Source: Bacteroidia bacterium (lineage in GTDB: Bacteria; Bacteroidota; Bacteroidia; Flavobacteriales; Flavobacteriaceae). From it: a stretch of DNA of 64,000 nucleotides. The notes under the pieces are model-generated. The model was not told the origin of the DNA and ran no database searches. It worked only from the letters and a program-made list of their open reading frames with translations. This document shows, in pieces, positions 1 through 9,190 of this stretch; positions within the stretch are counted from its first letter, which is position 1, and the number at the start of each line of letters is the position of its first letter. The stretch spans positions 1 through 64,000 of the forward strand of contig JAUICK010000005.1 in assembly GCA_030427865.1 (NCBI GenBank). The letters run 5' to 3'. Position numbers and translations under genes: made by a program.

Positions 1-243
1 TAAAAGTTTTAGTTGAGGGAAGTGCCAATTTATATAGTTATACAGAAAATGATTTGAATAGGTATTTTTACAAGAAAGACGAATCTATTAAACCTTTGGA
101 GTATAAATTATATATAACTTCTTCAGGTTCTATTGCAAAAAACAGAAATTACTTATTCGAATTAAAAAATAAATTAACCTGTAAAAATTTATCCAGTAAA
201 GGTGTTAATTATACAAAATCAAGTTTGGTTAAATATTTTATTA
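1..243 (+). repeat. Near-identical 243-bp block, copy 1 (partner 1220-1462)
   Basis: Bases 1-243 match 1220-1462 with a single visible difference (T at 128, C at 1347, a silent change in a glycine codon). Identity ends abruptly at base 244, and the two coding sequences then diverge strongly. The left limit is not visible because the copy reaches the window edge. Confidence 0.95.
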
Positions 244-881
244 GCTATAATAATTGTAAAGGAAATAATAATTTAATTGATTATACATTAGGAACAAAAG
301 GTGATTTTAATATTTATGGAAAAATAGGAGGCAGTATTTCTTCTCTTAAAATTTATAATGAACTCTCTAAAATAAATATAGATTTCAGCTCTAAAACATC
401 GTTTAGATTAGGTGTTGAATTCGAGTATATTTTTGGTTTTAATAACAATAAATGGGCTTTATTAGTAGAACCAACATATCAAAAATATGCTGCTGAAAAA
501 GAATTTTATCCAGGTCTTAATGTTGTAATACTTCAAAAAGCTACTATTGATTATTCCTCTATAGAAATACCTATAGGTCTTAGATATTATATGTTTTTTA
601 ACAATAAAAATAAAGTATTTTTAAACTCTGGAATACTTTTTGATCTCCCCTTATCAGGTGAATATGGAAGAAAAAGAACAGATGGTAGCCCAGTAGAGCC
701 TTTTTCAAAAATAAGTTCTGTTGCATCAACTATATTTATTGGAACTGGATATACATTTAATAATAAATATAGAATTGAATTACGCTATAATTTAGATAGA
801 GATTTGTTAAATGATTTTGTGTTTTGGAAAGCAGATTACTCGAATTTTTTAATAAATTTAAGTTATAATTTATTTGATTAA
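3..881 (+). CDS. Surface/outer-membrane beta-barrel protein, 5'-truncated by window edge
   Basis: This is the C-terminal part of a gene that enters from the left edge; the frame is open from base 3 and the in-window TTG at 54 is not a real start. About 292 residues are visible. The first 80 match the downstream neighbour almost base for base. The rest looks like a membrane beta-barrel, with alternating hydrophobic strands, 'GVEFEY', 'IEIPIGLRYY', a glycine-rich turn and a C-terminal aromatic strand ending in F-D. The stop lies 4 bp before the next start, so the two tandem paralogues are probably one transcript. I infer an outer-membrane location from family resemblance. The ligand or function is unknown. 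Confidence 0.75.
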   Translation, partial: KVLVEGSANLYSYTENDLNRYFYKKDESIKPLEYKLYITSSGSIAKNRNYLFELKNKLTCKNLSSKGVNYTKSSLVKYFISYNNCKGNNNLIDYTLGTKGDFNIYGKIGGSISSLKIYNELSKINIDFSSKTSFRLGVEFEYIFGFNNNKWALLVEPTYQKYAAEKEFYPGLNVVILQKATIDYSSIEIPIGLRYYMFFNNKNKVFLNSGILFDLPLSGEYGRKRTDGSPVEPFSKISSVASTIFIGTGYTFNNKYRIELRYNLDRDLLNDFVFWKADYSNFLINLSYNLFD

Positions 882-885
882 TTTT

Positions 886-2103
886 ATGAAAAAAATTGCT
901 ACTGCCATCCTATTATTCATTGGTTTAAACACTATTGGGCAAACAAAATTTGAAAAAGGCTACTACATTGATAATCAAGGTATTAAAATTAAAGGTTTTA
1001 TAAATAATGAAGATTGGTTAAATAACCCTAAATCTTTTAAATTTAAATCAAATCTAACTTCAAAAACATTATTAAAAAATATTGAAAGCATTCGTGAATT
1101 TGGAATCCATGGAAAAATAAAATATGTTAAGGTAACTGTTAATATAGATAGATCTTCTTCGAAAGTTGGAAAGTTGAGTTCTCTTAGAACCTCTGAATTT
1201 AAAGAAGAAAAACTATTATTAAAAGTTTTAGTTGAGGGAAGTGCCAATTTATATAGTTATACAGAAAATGATTTGAATAGGTATTTTTACAAGAAAGACG
1301 AATCTATTAAACCTTTGGAGTATAAATTATATATAACTTCTTCAGGCTCTATTGCAAAAAACAGAAATTACTTATTCGAATTAAAAAATAAATTAACCTG
1401 TAAAAATTTATCCAGTAAAGGTGTTAATTATACAAAATCAAGTTTGGTTAAATATTTTATTAATTTTAATGATTGTGTAGAACATAAAAGCACTAAAAAT
1501 TACACTAAGAGTAATAATGAAAAAAAATTACATTTAAGAAGTAAAATAGGTATAAACTTTTCTAAAGGTCGAATATCACGAATTCCTGGTTTTAATAATG
1601 ATAAAATGTTTTTTGATTCTGAAACAGGATTAGTTTTTGGTGCTGAAATTGAATTTTTGTTACCTATAAAAAATAATAAATGGGCTCTTTTTTTAGAGCC
1701 AATTTATAGGTCTTATAATGCTGAAAAAAAACTTTTAGATGATTTTGACTTAACTACTCCTGGAGATATTTATAAAAATACAGTTTTAAAATACTCTTCA
1801 ATTGAATTAAGCATTGGTGCAAAACATTATTTTTATCTTAAAAATAAAAGCAATATTTTTTTTAATACAGCATTGATTTCAGATTTCCCTTTAAGATCCT
1901 CAGTTTATGTAGAAGGAAAAAGAAATAATTTTGATATTGAAAAAACTGAAATTAATTTAATGATAGGAATGGGCACATCAATTTATAAAAAATATAGTAT
2001 TGAATTTAGATACTATACAAATAGAGATATTTTAGCTACTTATTCTGGCTGGGATTCTAATTTTAATTCTTTTTCTATTCTTTTTGGTTATCAATTATTT
2101 TAA
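886..2103 (+). CDS. Outer-membrane beta-barrel protein, tandem paralogue
   Basis: 405 aa. The ATG at 886 is chosen because it opens a clear signal peptide (MKKIATAILLFIGLNTIGQ); the TTG further upstream only extends the frame. The region after the signal, with 'KGYYIDNQGIKIKGFI' and 'W..NP..FKFK', is typical of a Bacteroidota family that pairs an N-terminal domain with a PorT-like beta-barrel. Residues about 112-192 are encoded by the 243-bp block shared with the upstream gene. The C-terminal part (about 205-405) is barrel-like and ends in a hydrophobic-aromatic strand (FGYQLF). It is probably cotranscribed with the upstream paralogue. Function is unknown; a role in surface binding or the envelope is only inferred. 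Confidence 0.8.
   Translation: MKKIATAILLFIGLNTIGQTKFEKGYYIDNQGIKIKGFINNEDWLNNPKSFKFKSNLTSKTLLKNIESIREFGIHGKIKYVKVTVNIDRSSSKVGKLSSLRTSEFKEEKLLLKVLVEGSANLYSYTENDLNRYFYKKDESIKPLEYKLYITSSGSIAKNRNYLFELKNKLTCKNLSSKGVNYTKSSLVKYFINFNDCVEHKSTKNYTKSNNEKKLHLRSKIGINFSKGRISRIPGFNNDKMFFDSETGLVFGAEIEFLLPIKNNKWALFLEPIYRSYNAEKKLLDDFDLTTPGDIYKNTVLKYSSIELSIGAKHYFYLKNKSNIFFNTALISDFPLRSSVYVEGKRNNFDIEKTEINLMIGMGTSIYKKYSIEFRYYTNRDILATYSGWDSNFNSFSILFGYQLF
1220..1462 (+). repeat. Near-identical 243-bp block, copy 2
   Basis: Partner of bases 1-243 with 242 of 243 positions identical. It lies inside the second tandem gene and encodes the segment just before the barrel. Confidence 0.95.
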
Positions 2104-2181
2104 TATTTAAATATTACTATGAAACTATGCGCAATATTTTCCAAACAAGCCTGCCACATAACAAATATTCTTAACGAAAAA

Positions 2182-2211
2182 TTAAAAAAGCCTTACAATA
2201 ATTGTAAGGCT
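2182..2211 (-). terminator. Hairpin terminator of sucC, probably bidirectional
   Basis: AGCCTTACA and TGTAAGGCT (2189-2197 with 2203-2211) form a 9-bp stem with a 5-nt loop. On the minus strand it is followed by a run of T, and on the plus strand by AT-rich sequence with TTTTTT at about 2220. It lies between converging genes. Confidence 0.75.
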
Positions 2212-2238
2212 CATATTAATTTTTTAAACTTAAAAATT

Positions 2239-3435
2239 CTAAGCACTTAAAACCTCTTGTACTTTATCAGCAGCTTCTTGAAATTCTGTAGCAGAAATAA
2301 TTTCCATACCAGAATTGTCTATCAATTCTTTAGCTTCTTTAGCATTGGTACCTTGTAATCTACAGATAATTGGCACTGTAATTTTATCACCCATATTTTT
2401 GTATGCATCTACAACACCTTGAGCAACTCTATCACAACGTACAATACCTCCAAAAATATTTACTAAAATAGCTTTTACATTTGGGTCTTTTAAAATAATA
2501 CCAAAAGCAGTTTCTACTCTTTGCGCATCAGCAGTACCACCAACATCTAAGAAGTTTGCAGGTTCACCTCCAGATTCTTTAATTAAATCCATAGTTCCCA
2601 TTGCTAAACCAGCTCCATTTACCATACAACCAACGTTTCCGTCTAAATCTACATAGTTTAAACCAGCAGCTTTTGCTTCAACCTCAATTGGATTCTCTTC
2701 TCTCAAATCACGCATTGCTGCATAATCTCTGTGTCTATATAATGCATTTTCATCTAAAGAAACTTTAGCATCTACAGCCATAATTTTATCGTCAGAAGTT
2801 TTTAACACTGGGTTAATTTCAAACATCGAAGAATCAGATTTAATATAAGCTGTATATAAAGCTGTTACAAATTTTGTCATTTCTTTAAAAGCAGCTCCAG
2901 ATAAACCTAAGTTAAACGCAATTTTACGTGCTTGAAAAGGCATAATACCTAATAATGGGTCTATTTCTTCTGTAAAAATTAAATGCGGGGTTTCTTCTGC
3001 AACAGTTTCAATATCCATTCCACCTTCTGTAGAATACATAATCATATTTCTACCAGTAGCTCTGTTTAATAAAACAGACATATAATATTCTTCTGGTTCA
3101 GAATCTCCAGGATAATACACATCTTCAGCTACTAAAACTTGATGTACTTTTTTTCCTTCAGCAGAAGTTTGTGGTGTTATTAGCATCATTCCAATGATGT
3201 CATTAGCAATGCTTTCTACTTCTTGTAAGTTTTTAGCCAACTTAACTCCTCCTCCTTTTCCACGTCCACCAGCATGAACTTGCGCTTTAATAACGTGCCA
3301 ACCTGTACCCGTTTCTGCAGTTAATTGTTTTGCTGCATCTACTGCTTCTTTATGATTACTAGCAACAATTCCGCGTTGAATTCTAACGCCAAAACTGCTT
3401 AAAATTTCTTTTCCTTGATATTCGTGTAAGTTCAT
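2239..3435 (-). CDS. sucC: Succinyl-CoA synthetase (ADP-forming) subunit beta
   Basis: 398 aa. Cytoplasmic TCA-cycle enzyme subunit. With SucD it interconverts succinyl-CoA and succinate and makes ATP or GTP. The start is the ATG at 3435 (MNLHEYQGKEIL), the classic SucC N-terminus; longer readings add a non-conserved leader. Visible features are the ATP-grasp domain with the glycine-rich nucleotide loop 'GGRGKGGGVK', the metal-binding stretch 'EINPVLKTSDDKIMAVDAKV', and the C-terminal CoA-ligase domain with 'GNVGCMVNGAGLAMGTMD', 'GGTAD' and 'NIFGGIVRCD'. Length matches the family. No sucD is adjacent; in Bacteroidota the two are often separate. It is a single-gene unit with its own terminator. 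Confidence 0.97.
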   Translation of the reverse strand: MNLHEYQGKEILSSFGVRIQRGIVASNHKEAVDAAKQLTAETGTGWHVIKAQVHAGGRGKGGGVKLAKNLQEVESIANDIIGMMLITPQTSAEGKKVHQVLVAEDVYYPGDSEPEEYYMSVLLNRATGRNMIMYSTEGGMDIETVAEETPHLIFTEEIDPLLGIMPFQARKIAFNLGLSGAAFKEMTKFVTALYTAYIKSDSSMFEINPVLKTSDDKIMAVDAKVSLDENALYRHRDYAAMRDLREENPIEVEAKAAGLNYVDLDGNVGCMVNGAGLAMGTMDLIKESGGEPANFLDVGGTADAQRVETAFGIILKDPNVKAILVNIFGGIVRCDRVAQGVVDAYKNMGDKITVPIICRLQGTNAKEAKELIDNSGMEIISATEFQEAADKVQEVLSA

Positions 3436-3460
3436 GTATATATCTTTTAAAAAACGTTGA

Positions 3461-3468
3461 CAAAAGTA
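3461..3468 (-). promoter_or_regulatory. Candidate -7 promoter element for sucC
   Basis: TACTTTTG on the minus strand matches the Bacteroidota TAnnTTTG element and lies 25 nt upstream of the sucC ATG. I see no clear TTG at the ideal -33 position. Confidence 0.45.
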
Positions 3469-3612
3469 CAAATTCAGAAATGAAAATTTGCATGCTTTCT
3501 ACTAAAAAAGTGTAATAAAATTTAGTTTCGAAGTTTCTTTAAGAAATATTTAACATCCAAATAATGTAACAGTCTAAATTTTATGATGTCTTTCTAATAA
3601 TTAACACGATTT

Positions 3613-3630
3613 TGTGATTTATCAATCACA
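3613..3630. promoter_or_regulatory. Perfect inverted repeat, possible CRP/FNR-like operator
   Basis: TGTGATT-TATC-AATCACA has perfect 7-bp arms. It lies between divergent sucC and the DUF5916 gene, 52 bp before the latter's ATG. It resembles a CRP-family half-site pair (TGTGA/TCACA) but has an 8-bp rather than 6-bp spacer, so the assignment is tentative. Confidence 0.35.
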
Positions 3631-3681
3631 GAGATAAATACATTCGTATTGTGTTTATACATAATCAACCAAAAAAACTAC

Positions 3682-6105
3682 ATGTTAAAAAAAATCTCTT
3701 TACTACTGGTGGCTGTATTTTGTATGCATCAGTTATCTGCACAAAACAAAAAGAATCGCAAAACAATTAAAACACTTAGAGTATCCAAAGCTCCAAAAAT
3801 TGATGGCATTTTAGATGATGAAGCGTGGAAAAATGCAGAAGTGTGTACCAACTTCGTAATTTTTAGACCTGAAAATGGAGAACTCGTAAAAGACGAATAT
3901 CAAACTGTAGTAAAGGTAATTTATGATGACAATGCCATTTATATTTCTGCACAAATGAACGATCCTGACCCAGCAGGAATTCCAAAAGAGTTTGCAGTAA
4001 GAGATAATTTTAGTATTGCCGATTTCTTTTTAGTAACCATAAACCCAAATGATGATGGGCAAAATCCTTTTGAATTTGTAGTACAAGCTACTGGAAATCA
4101 AGCCGACTCTAAAGTTTCTAATGGTAGAGAAGACTTTGATTGGAGTGCTGTTTGGGATAGCGCTGTTTCTACAGACAGCAAAGGTTGGAATGTAGAAATG
4201 GAAATTCCTTACAGAGCATTGCGTTTTGCGAATGAACCTGTACAATCTTGGGGGTTTAATTTTCACAGAAGATTAGAAAAATTAAACCAACAACACACAT
4301 GGACACATGTAGATAATACTGTTGGAAGATGGACACAATATGATGGTTTAATTACCGATTTTAGAGATATTAAGCCACCTACAAGATTAAACTTATATCC
4401 TTATGCCTCTGCAACCACCAATACTTTTGAAGGAGAAACAGAATTCGATTGGAGTGTTGGTATGGATATTAAATATGGTTTAACAGAAAACTTTACGTTA
4501 GACGCTACTCTAATTCCAGATTTTAGTCAAGTTGGTTTCGATAATGTGGTTTTAAACCTTGGCCCTTTTGAACAACAATTTAGAGAGCAAAGGCAGTTTT
4601 TTACAGAAGGAACTGAACTTTTTAACATCGCTAGGTTATTTTATTCGAGAAGAATTGGTGATGCTCCAATAGATCAGTTTAATGTAGAAGGTAGCTTATC
4701 TGCTGATGAAGAAATTATAGACTATCCCAATAAAACAACAATGTTAAATGCCATTAAAATTTCTGGGAGAACTAAAAAAGGTTTGGGTATTGGTTTTTTT
4801 AATGCAATTACACAAAAAACAGAAGCTACTATAAAAAACAATAAAACTGGTGTAATCAGAAAAGAAGTGATAGACCCCTTTACCAATTACAATATTATGG
4901 TATTAGACCAGCAATTTAATCAAAACTCTACAATATCATTAATCAATACAAATGTTACAAGAAATGGTAGATTTAGAGACGCAAATGTAACCGCTTTAGA
5001 TTGGCATATAGAAACCAAAGACAGTAAATACAATGCAGATGGATCTATAAGAATGAGTAATATTTCTGATGATATTAACAATCCAAATACTGGATGGACT
5101 TTTGATAATAGTTTTGGATACAACTCTGGAAACTGGTTTTGGGAATTGGGTTATAACTTTGAAAACAAAGACTTTAACCCAAATGATTTAGGAATTTTAT
5201 TCGGGAATAATGAACAAACCATATATGGCAATTTAGGTTGGAGAACAGTTCAACCTACAAAAAACTTTAACAGAATTTGGGTAAACTCTTATCACAATAT
5301 GAATTTTCAACATTTTTCTGGAGTTTATACTGGTTATCAAACAGGTTTTGGTGGAAGTGCTCAAACCAGAGAACGATTTTCATTTGGAGCATTTGTAAAC
5401 TACGGTACAGAAAATAAAGATTTCTTTGAGCCAAGACAAGGCTCTACAAGTGGTATTTTCTTCTTACAACCCGAACGCAAAAACATAAACGGATGGTTTG
5501 AAACCAATTCGCAAAAAAAGTTTGAATTAAGTGGTAATGCTTACTATACTGGATATTCAAAGAACCCAAAAGAAGGTTATGGCTTTGGTATTGGACTTCG
5601 TCAAAGATTTAGCAATCAATTTTCTTTACGTTACAGGTTAAGATTTAATAAAACCAATGATGACCAAGGTTATGTAGATGAAATTAATAACGATATTATT
5701 TTTGGTTTTAGAGATCGAAAAAATTACACCAACACTATATCTGGAAGCTATAATTTTAGCACTAATTCTTCTTTATCATTGAGTTTTAGACATTATTGGG
5801 AAGCCGTTAACTACAATAGTTTTAATAATTTAAATTCTGAAGGAAGATTAGACCCGAATACTACTTATGTTGGTGATAATGTAAACTTTAACAGCTGGAA
5901 TTTAGATTTAAACTATATTTGGCAATTTGCTCCAGGAAGTCAGCTAATAGCGTTTTATAGAAACTCTATTTTTAATTCAGACACAAATGCCAACTTAAGT
6001 TTTACAGAAAACTTAGAAAACTTATTTGACCAATCTCAAAGACACACGTTTTCTGTAAGATTTGTATATTTTATAGATTACAATAAACTTAAAAGTATTT
6101 TTTAG
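3682..6105 (+). CDS. DUF5916 outer-membrane protein with CBM9-like domain
   Basis: 807 aa. The ATG at 3682 is chosen because it starts a signal peptide (MLKKISLLLVAVFCMHQLSAQ); the in-frame extension upstream is not signal-like. Residues about 35-220 form a carbohydrate-binding-module-9-like domain ('PKIDGILDDEAWKNAE', 'VKVIYDDNAIYISAQMNDP', 'VEMEIPYRALRF'). The rest is DUF5916, rich in alternating aromatic strands typical of a large outer-membrane barrel, ending in strand-like 'HTFSVRFVYFIDYNK'. Such proteins are common and uncharacterised in Bacteroidota; binding or moving a glycan or other surface substrate is inferred. It has its own terminator and is probably monocistronic. Confidence 0.85.
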   Translation: MLKKISLLLVAVFCMHQLSAQNKKNRKTIKTLRVSKAPKIDGILDDEAWKNAEVCTNFVIFRPENGELVKDEYQTVVKVIYDDNAIYISAQMNDPDPAGIPKEFAVRDNFSIADFFLVTINPNDDGQNPFEFVVQATGNQADSKVSNGREDFDWSAVWDSAVSTDSKGWNVEMEIPYRALRFANEPVQSWGFNFHRRLEKLNQQHTWTHVDNTVGRWTQYDGLITDFRDIKPPTRLNLYPYASATTNTFEGETEFDWSVGMDIKYGLTENFTLDATLIPDFSQVGFDNVVLNLGPFEQQFREQRQFFTEGTELFNIARLFYSRRIGDAPIDQFNVEGSLSADEEIIDYPNKTTMLNAIKISGRTKKGLGIGFFNAITQKTEATIKNNKTGVIRKEVIDPFTNYNIMVLDQQFNQNSTISLINTNVTRNGRFRDANVTALDWHIETKDSKYNADGSIRMSNISDDINNPNTGWTFDNSFGYNSGNWFWELGYNFENKDFNPNDLGILFGNNEQTIYGNLGWRTVQPTKNFNRIWVNSYHNMNFQHFSGVYTGYQTGFGGSAQTRERFSFGAFVNYGTENKDFFEPRQGSTSGIFFLQPERKNINGWFETNSQKKFELSGNAYYTGYSKNPKEGYGFGIGLRQRFSNQFSLRYRLRFNKTNDDQGYVDEINNDIIFGFRDRKNYTNTISGSYNFSTNSSLSLSFRHYWEAVNYNSFNNLNSEGRLDPNTTYVGDNVNFNSWNLDLNYIWQFAPGSQLIAFYRNSIFNSDTNANLSFTENLENLFDQSQRHTFSVRFVYFIDYNKLKSIF

Positions 6106-6131
6106 AAAATTATCCCCCCAATTTAATGAAG

Positions 6132-6168
6132 AAAAACAGATATATAAACCAAGTGTATCTGTTTTTTT
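6132..6168 (+). terminator. Rho-independent terminator after the DUF5916 gene
   Basis: AAAAACAGATA (6132-6142) pairs with TATCTGTTTTT (6156-6166) around a 13-nt loop and runs into a T tract. Confidence 0.75.
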
Positions 6169-6195
6169 ATACTTTAGTGGTTATATTTTATACCT

Positions 6196-6864
6196 ATGAT
6201 TATCACAAAAAATATCCATAAATATTATGGTGATGTAGAAGTTTTAAAAGGAGTAAATTTACACATAAAAAAAGGCGAAATTATTGCTATTGTGGGTCCT
6301 TCTGGCGCTGGAAAAACTACATTATTGCAAATTTTAGGTACTTTAGATAAACCTTTGAGAGAACAAAATTTTGAATTATCAATACACAATACCTCTTTAA
6401 AAAATCTTTCCGATAAAGAGTTGTCTAACTTTAGAAACAATCATATAGGTTTTATCTTTCAATTTCATCAATTATTACCAGAATTTACTGCTTTAGAAAA
6501 CGTTTGTATACCAGCCTTTATTGGAAAAAAAACTAAAGAAGAAGCTGAAAAAAAAGCAAAAGAATTGCTTCATTTTTTAGAATTAACACACAGAATGCAC
6601 CATAAACCCAGCGAACTTTCTGGAGGAGAACAACAAAGAGTTGCAGTAGCAAGAGCACTTATTAACAACCCTTCTGTTATTTTAGCAGACGAACCAAGTG
6701 GTAATTTAGATAGCGAATCTGCTAAAAATTTGCACGAATTATTTTTTACACTTCGTAAAAAATTTAATCAAACATTTGTAATTGTAACGCATAATGAAGA
6801 ATTAGCCAATATGGCTGACCGTAAATTAACCATGATTGATGGTAAAATTGTAGAAAAAAGTTAA
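6196..6864 (+). CDS. lolD: ABC transporter ATP-binding protein, LolD-like
   Basis: 222 aa. Cytoplasmic ATPase of the MacB/LolD class, which powers release of lipoproteins from the inner membrane (LolCDE) or related export. All motifs are intact: Walker A GPSGAGKT (34-41), Q-loop Gln89, signature LSGGEQQ (141-147), Walker B VILADE (161-166) with D-loop SGNLD, and the H-loop in 'VTHNEE'. The short length and '[14 protein letters not shown]' fit LolD. No permease gene is adjacent, so the exact exporter is inferred. The next gene begins 6 bp downstream and is probably cotranscribed. Confidence 0.88.
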   Translation: MIITKNIHKYYGDVEVLKGVNLHIKKGEIIAIVGPSGAGKTTLLQILGTLDKPLREQNFELSIHNTSLKNLSDKELSNFRNNHIGFIFQFHQLLPEFTALENVCIPAFIGKKTKEEAEKKAKELLHFLELTHRMHHKPSELSGGEQQRVAVARALINNPSVILADEPSGNLDSESAKNLHELFFTLRKKFNQTFVIVTHNEELANMADRKLTMIDGKIVEKS

Positions 6865-6870
6865 TTTTTT

Positions 6871-7635
6871 ATGACTCAAAATGAACTTAGAGAGTTTTTA
6901 GATGAAAAAGTTGCACTTTATAATAACCCTAAATTTATTGAGTCTGATCCAATACAAATTCCGCATCAATTTTCAAAAAAAGAAGATATAGAAATCGCTG
7001 CTTTTTTAACAGCAACAATTTCTTGGGGAAATCGAAAAATGATTATCAAAAATGCTTCTAAAATGATGGATTTGTTAGATAACTCTCCTTATGATTTCGT
7101 GCTAAACCATAAAAAAAACGATCTAAACTTATGCAACAATTTTGTTCATAGAACTTTTAATTCTATTGATTTTCAGTATTTTATAAAATCACTACATCAT
7201 ATTTACAAAAATCATAAAGGATTAGAAAATGTTCTCAGTATTAAAAATAATGAAACAGATTATAAAAACGCAATTCATTATTTTAAAAACATATTTTTTG
7301 AAATTTCTCATCCTCAAAGAACTCAAAAACATATTTCAGATCCTCTAAAAAATTCAGCAGCAAAAAGAATTCATATGTTTTTGCGTTGGATGGTTAGAAA
7401 CGATGAAAAAAGAGTAGATTTTGGTATTTGGAAAAGCCATAATCCTGCAAACCTCTCTTGCCCTTTAGATGTGCATTCAGGTAATGTAGCCAGAAAACTA
7501 AAGCTATTAAAAAGAAAACAAAACGATTGGAAGGCACTTTCTGAGCTTGATAAAAAGTTAAGAAAATTAGATAATCTTGACCCTGTAAAATATGATTTTG
7601 CACTATTTGGATTAGGAGTTTTCGAAAAGTTTTAA
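6871..7635 (+). CDS. TIGR02757 family protein (DUF2400)
   Basis: 254 aa. Conserved protein of unknown function found across Bacteroidota and some other phyla. Recognisable stretches are 'DPIQIPHQFSKKEDIEIAAF', 'ATISWGNRKMIIKNASKMM', 'KRIHMFLRWMVRNDEKRVDFG' and 'CPLDVHSGNVARKL'. No signal peptide or membrane segment is visible, so it is probably cytoplasmic. The resemblance of its helical core to HhH-type DNA glycosylases has been suggested for the family, but I cannot confirm it here. It follows lolD closely and is probably in its transcript. Confidence 0.85.
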   Translation: MTQNELREFLDEKVALYNNPKFIESDPIQIPHQFSKKEDIEIAAFLTATISWGNRKMIIKNASKMMDLLDNSPYDFVLNHKKNDLNLCNNFVHRTFNSIDFQYFIKSLHHIYKNHKGLENVLSIKNNETDYKNAIHYFKNIFFEISHPQRTQKHISDPLKNSAAKRIHMFLRWMVRNDEKRVDFGIWKSHNPANLSCPLDVHSGNVARKLKLLKRKQNDWKALSELDKKLRKLDNLDPVKYDFALFGLGVFEKF

Positions 7636-7701
7636 ATAGAAATAAACAAGTTTATCATTTTTATTTTTTTTGTGATAAATTAGACATCCAATTTATTTAT
7701 C

Positions 7702-9186
7702 ATGAAAAAAATAATTTTATTTGTTAGCATCTTATTTTCTATAAATATTACTTCTCAAGACCATAGAATTCCATTAGACACTATGGTTGTTACTTCAAAT
7801 TCAGTTGTTATAAAAGGAAAAACAATCCCTTACAAAGCTACAACAGGAATGCAACCCGTTTTTGACGAAAATGGAAAAACCATGGCTACTTTATATTACA
7901 CCTATTACCAAAGATCTGACATTAGAAATAAAGACAAAAGACCAATAATTATGTCTTTTAACGGAGGTCCAGGTTCTGCTTCTGTTTGGATGCATATTGC
8001 CTATACAGGCCCAAAAGTTTTAAAAATTGATGACGAAGGCTTCCCTGTACAACCTTATGGGGTAAAAGACAATCCAAATTCAATTCTAGATGTTGCAGAT
8101 ATTGTTTATGTAAACCCCGTAAATACAGCTTATTCAAGACCTATTGTAGAAAAAGGAAAGAAATTAGACAAGTCAAAATTTTTTGGCATAAATGCAGACA
8201 TAAAATATTTAGCAAGTTGGTTAAACACATTTATAACAAGAAACAATAGATGGACTTCTCCAAAATATATTATTGGAGAAAGTTATGGAGGAACTCGTGT
8301 AATGGGATTGGCAGCTGAGTTACAAAACAAGCAATGGATGTATTTAAATGGAGTTATTATGGTTTCTCCTGCAGATTATAAGGTTTTAAGAACAGAGAGT
8401 TCTGTAGATTATGCTATAAATCTACCTTATTTTACTGCGGCAGCTTGGTATCATAAAATGTTACCAGCAGAAATACAAAATAAAGACTTATTAGAGTTAC
8501 TCCCAGAAGTAGAAAAATATACTATAAATAACTTTTTACCTGCTATTGCTAAAGGCGGCTTTATTAAAGATGATGAAAAAAATAAGGTTGCAAATAAGGT
8601 TGCCTATTATTCTGGTTTAAGTAAAAAAGTAATTTTACAAAACAATTTAGAAATTTCTCCAAGCTTCTTCTGGAAAGAACTATTACGCGATAAAACTGGG
8701 CAAACTATTGGACGATTAGACTCAAGATATTTAGGCTTAGATAAGCGTGAAATTGGTACAAGGCCAGATTTTAGTTCAGAACTCACCTCATGGCTTCACT
8801 CTTTTACCCCAGCAATAAACTATTATATTAGAAAAGAATTAAATTTTAAAACCGATGTTAAATACAATGTTTTTGGACCTGTTAGACCATGGGATAACAG
8901 AAACAATAATGTTAGAGAAGGTTTACGACAAGCCATGGCTCAAAATCCTTATTTAAAAGTACTAATTCAATCTGGATATTATGATGGTGCAACTACCTAT
9001 TTTGCCGCAAAATATACGATGTGGAAAACAGATCCAAGTGGAAAAATGAAAAATCGTTTCTTTTTTAAAGGATACAGAAGTGGACACATGATGTATTTAA
9101 GAAATCAAGATTTACAAAAAGCAAATGATGATTTAAGAGAATTTATTTCAAACAGTTTATCTAAAGGTAAAGCTGCTAAATATTAG
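7702..9186 (+). CDS. Secreted serine carboxypeptidase-like protein (peptidase S10)
   Basis: 494 aa. Exported alpha/beta-hydrolase of peptidase family S10, which removes C-terminal residues from peptides. Residues 1-18 form a signal peptide. The oxyanion-hole region is NGGPGS (87-92), the nucleophile is Ser194 in GESYGG, and the likely remaining triad members are Asp428 in 'SGYYDGATT' and His462 in 'RSGHMMYL'. Length is close to the family norm. Periplasmic or extracellular peptide degradation is inferred from the signal and the triad. The next gene starts 4 bp downstream. An imperfectly placed inverted repeat TTTATCA/TGATAAA (7651-7679) lies upstream; its role is unknown. Confidence 0.9.
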   Translation: MKKIILFVSILFSINITSQDHRIPLDTMVVTSNSVVIKGKTIPYKATTGMQPVFDENGKTMATLYYTYYQRSDIRNKDKRPIIMSFNGGPGSASVWMHIAYTGPKVLKIDDEGFPVQPYGVKDNPNSILDVADIVYVNPVNTAYSRPIVEKGKKLDKSKFFGINADIKYLASWLNTFITRNNRWTSPKYIIGESYGGTRVMGLAAELQNKQWMYLNGVIMVSPADYKVLRTESSVDYAINLPYFTAAAWYHKMLPAEIQNKDLLELLPEVEKYTINNFLPAIAKGGFIKDDEKNKVANKVAYYSGLSKKVILQNNLEISPSFFWKELLRDKTGQTIGRLDSRYLGLDKREIGTRPDFSSELTSWLHSFTPAINYYIRKELNFKTDVKYNVFGPVRPWDNRNNNVREGLRQAMAQNPYLKVLIQSGYYDGATTYFAAKYTMWKTDPSGKMKNRFFFKGYRSGHMMYLRNQDLQKANDDLREFISNSLSKGKAAKY

Positions 9187-9190
9187 TTAA

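Noticed and set aside
54..881. TTG at 54 as a true start for the first gene
   Set aside because: The frame is open to base 3 and matches the middle of the paralogue downstream, so the real start is outside the window.
7651..7679. TTTATCA/TGATAAA inverted repeat before the S10 peptidase gene as a terminator
   Set aside because: The stem is all weak pairs with a 15-nt T-rich loop; it could arise by chance in this AT-rich DNA.
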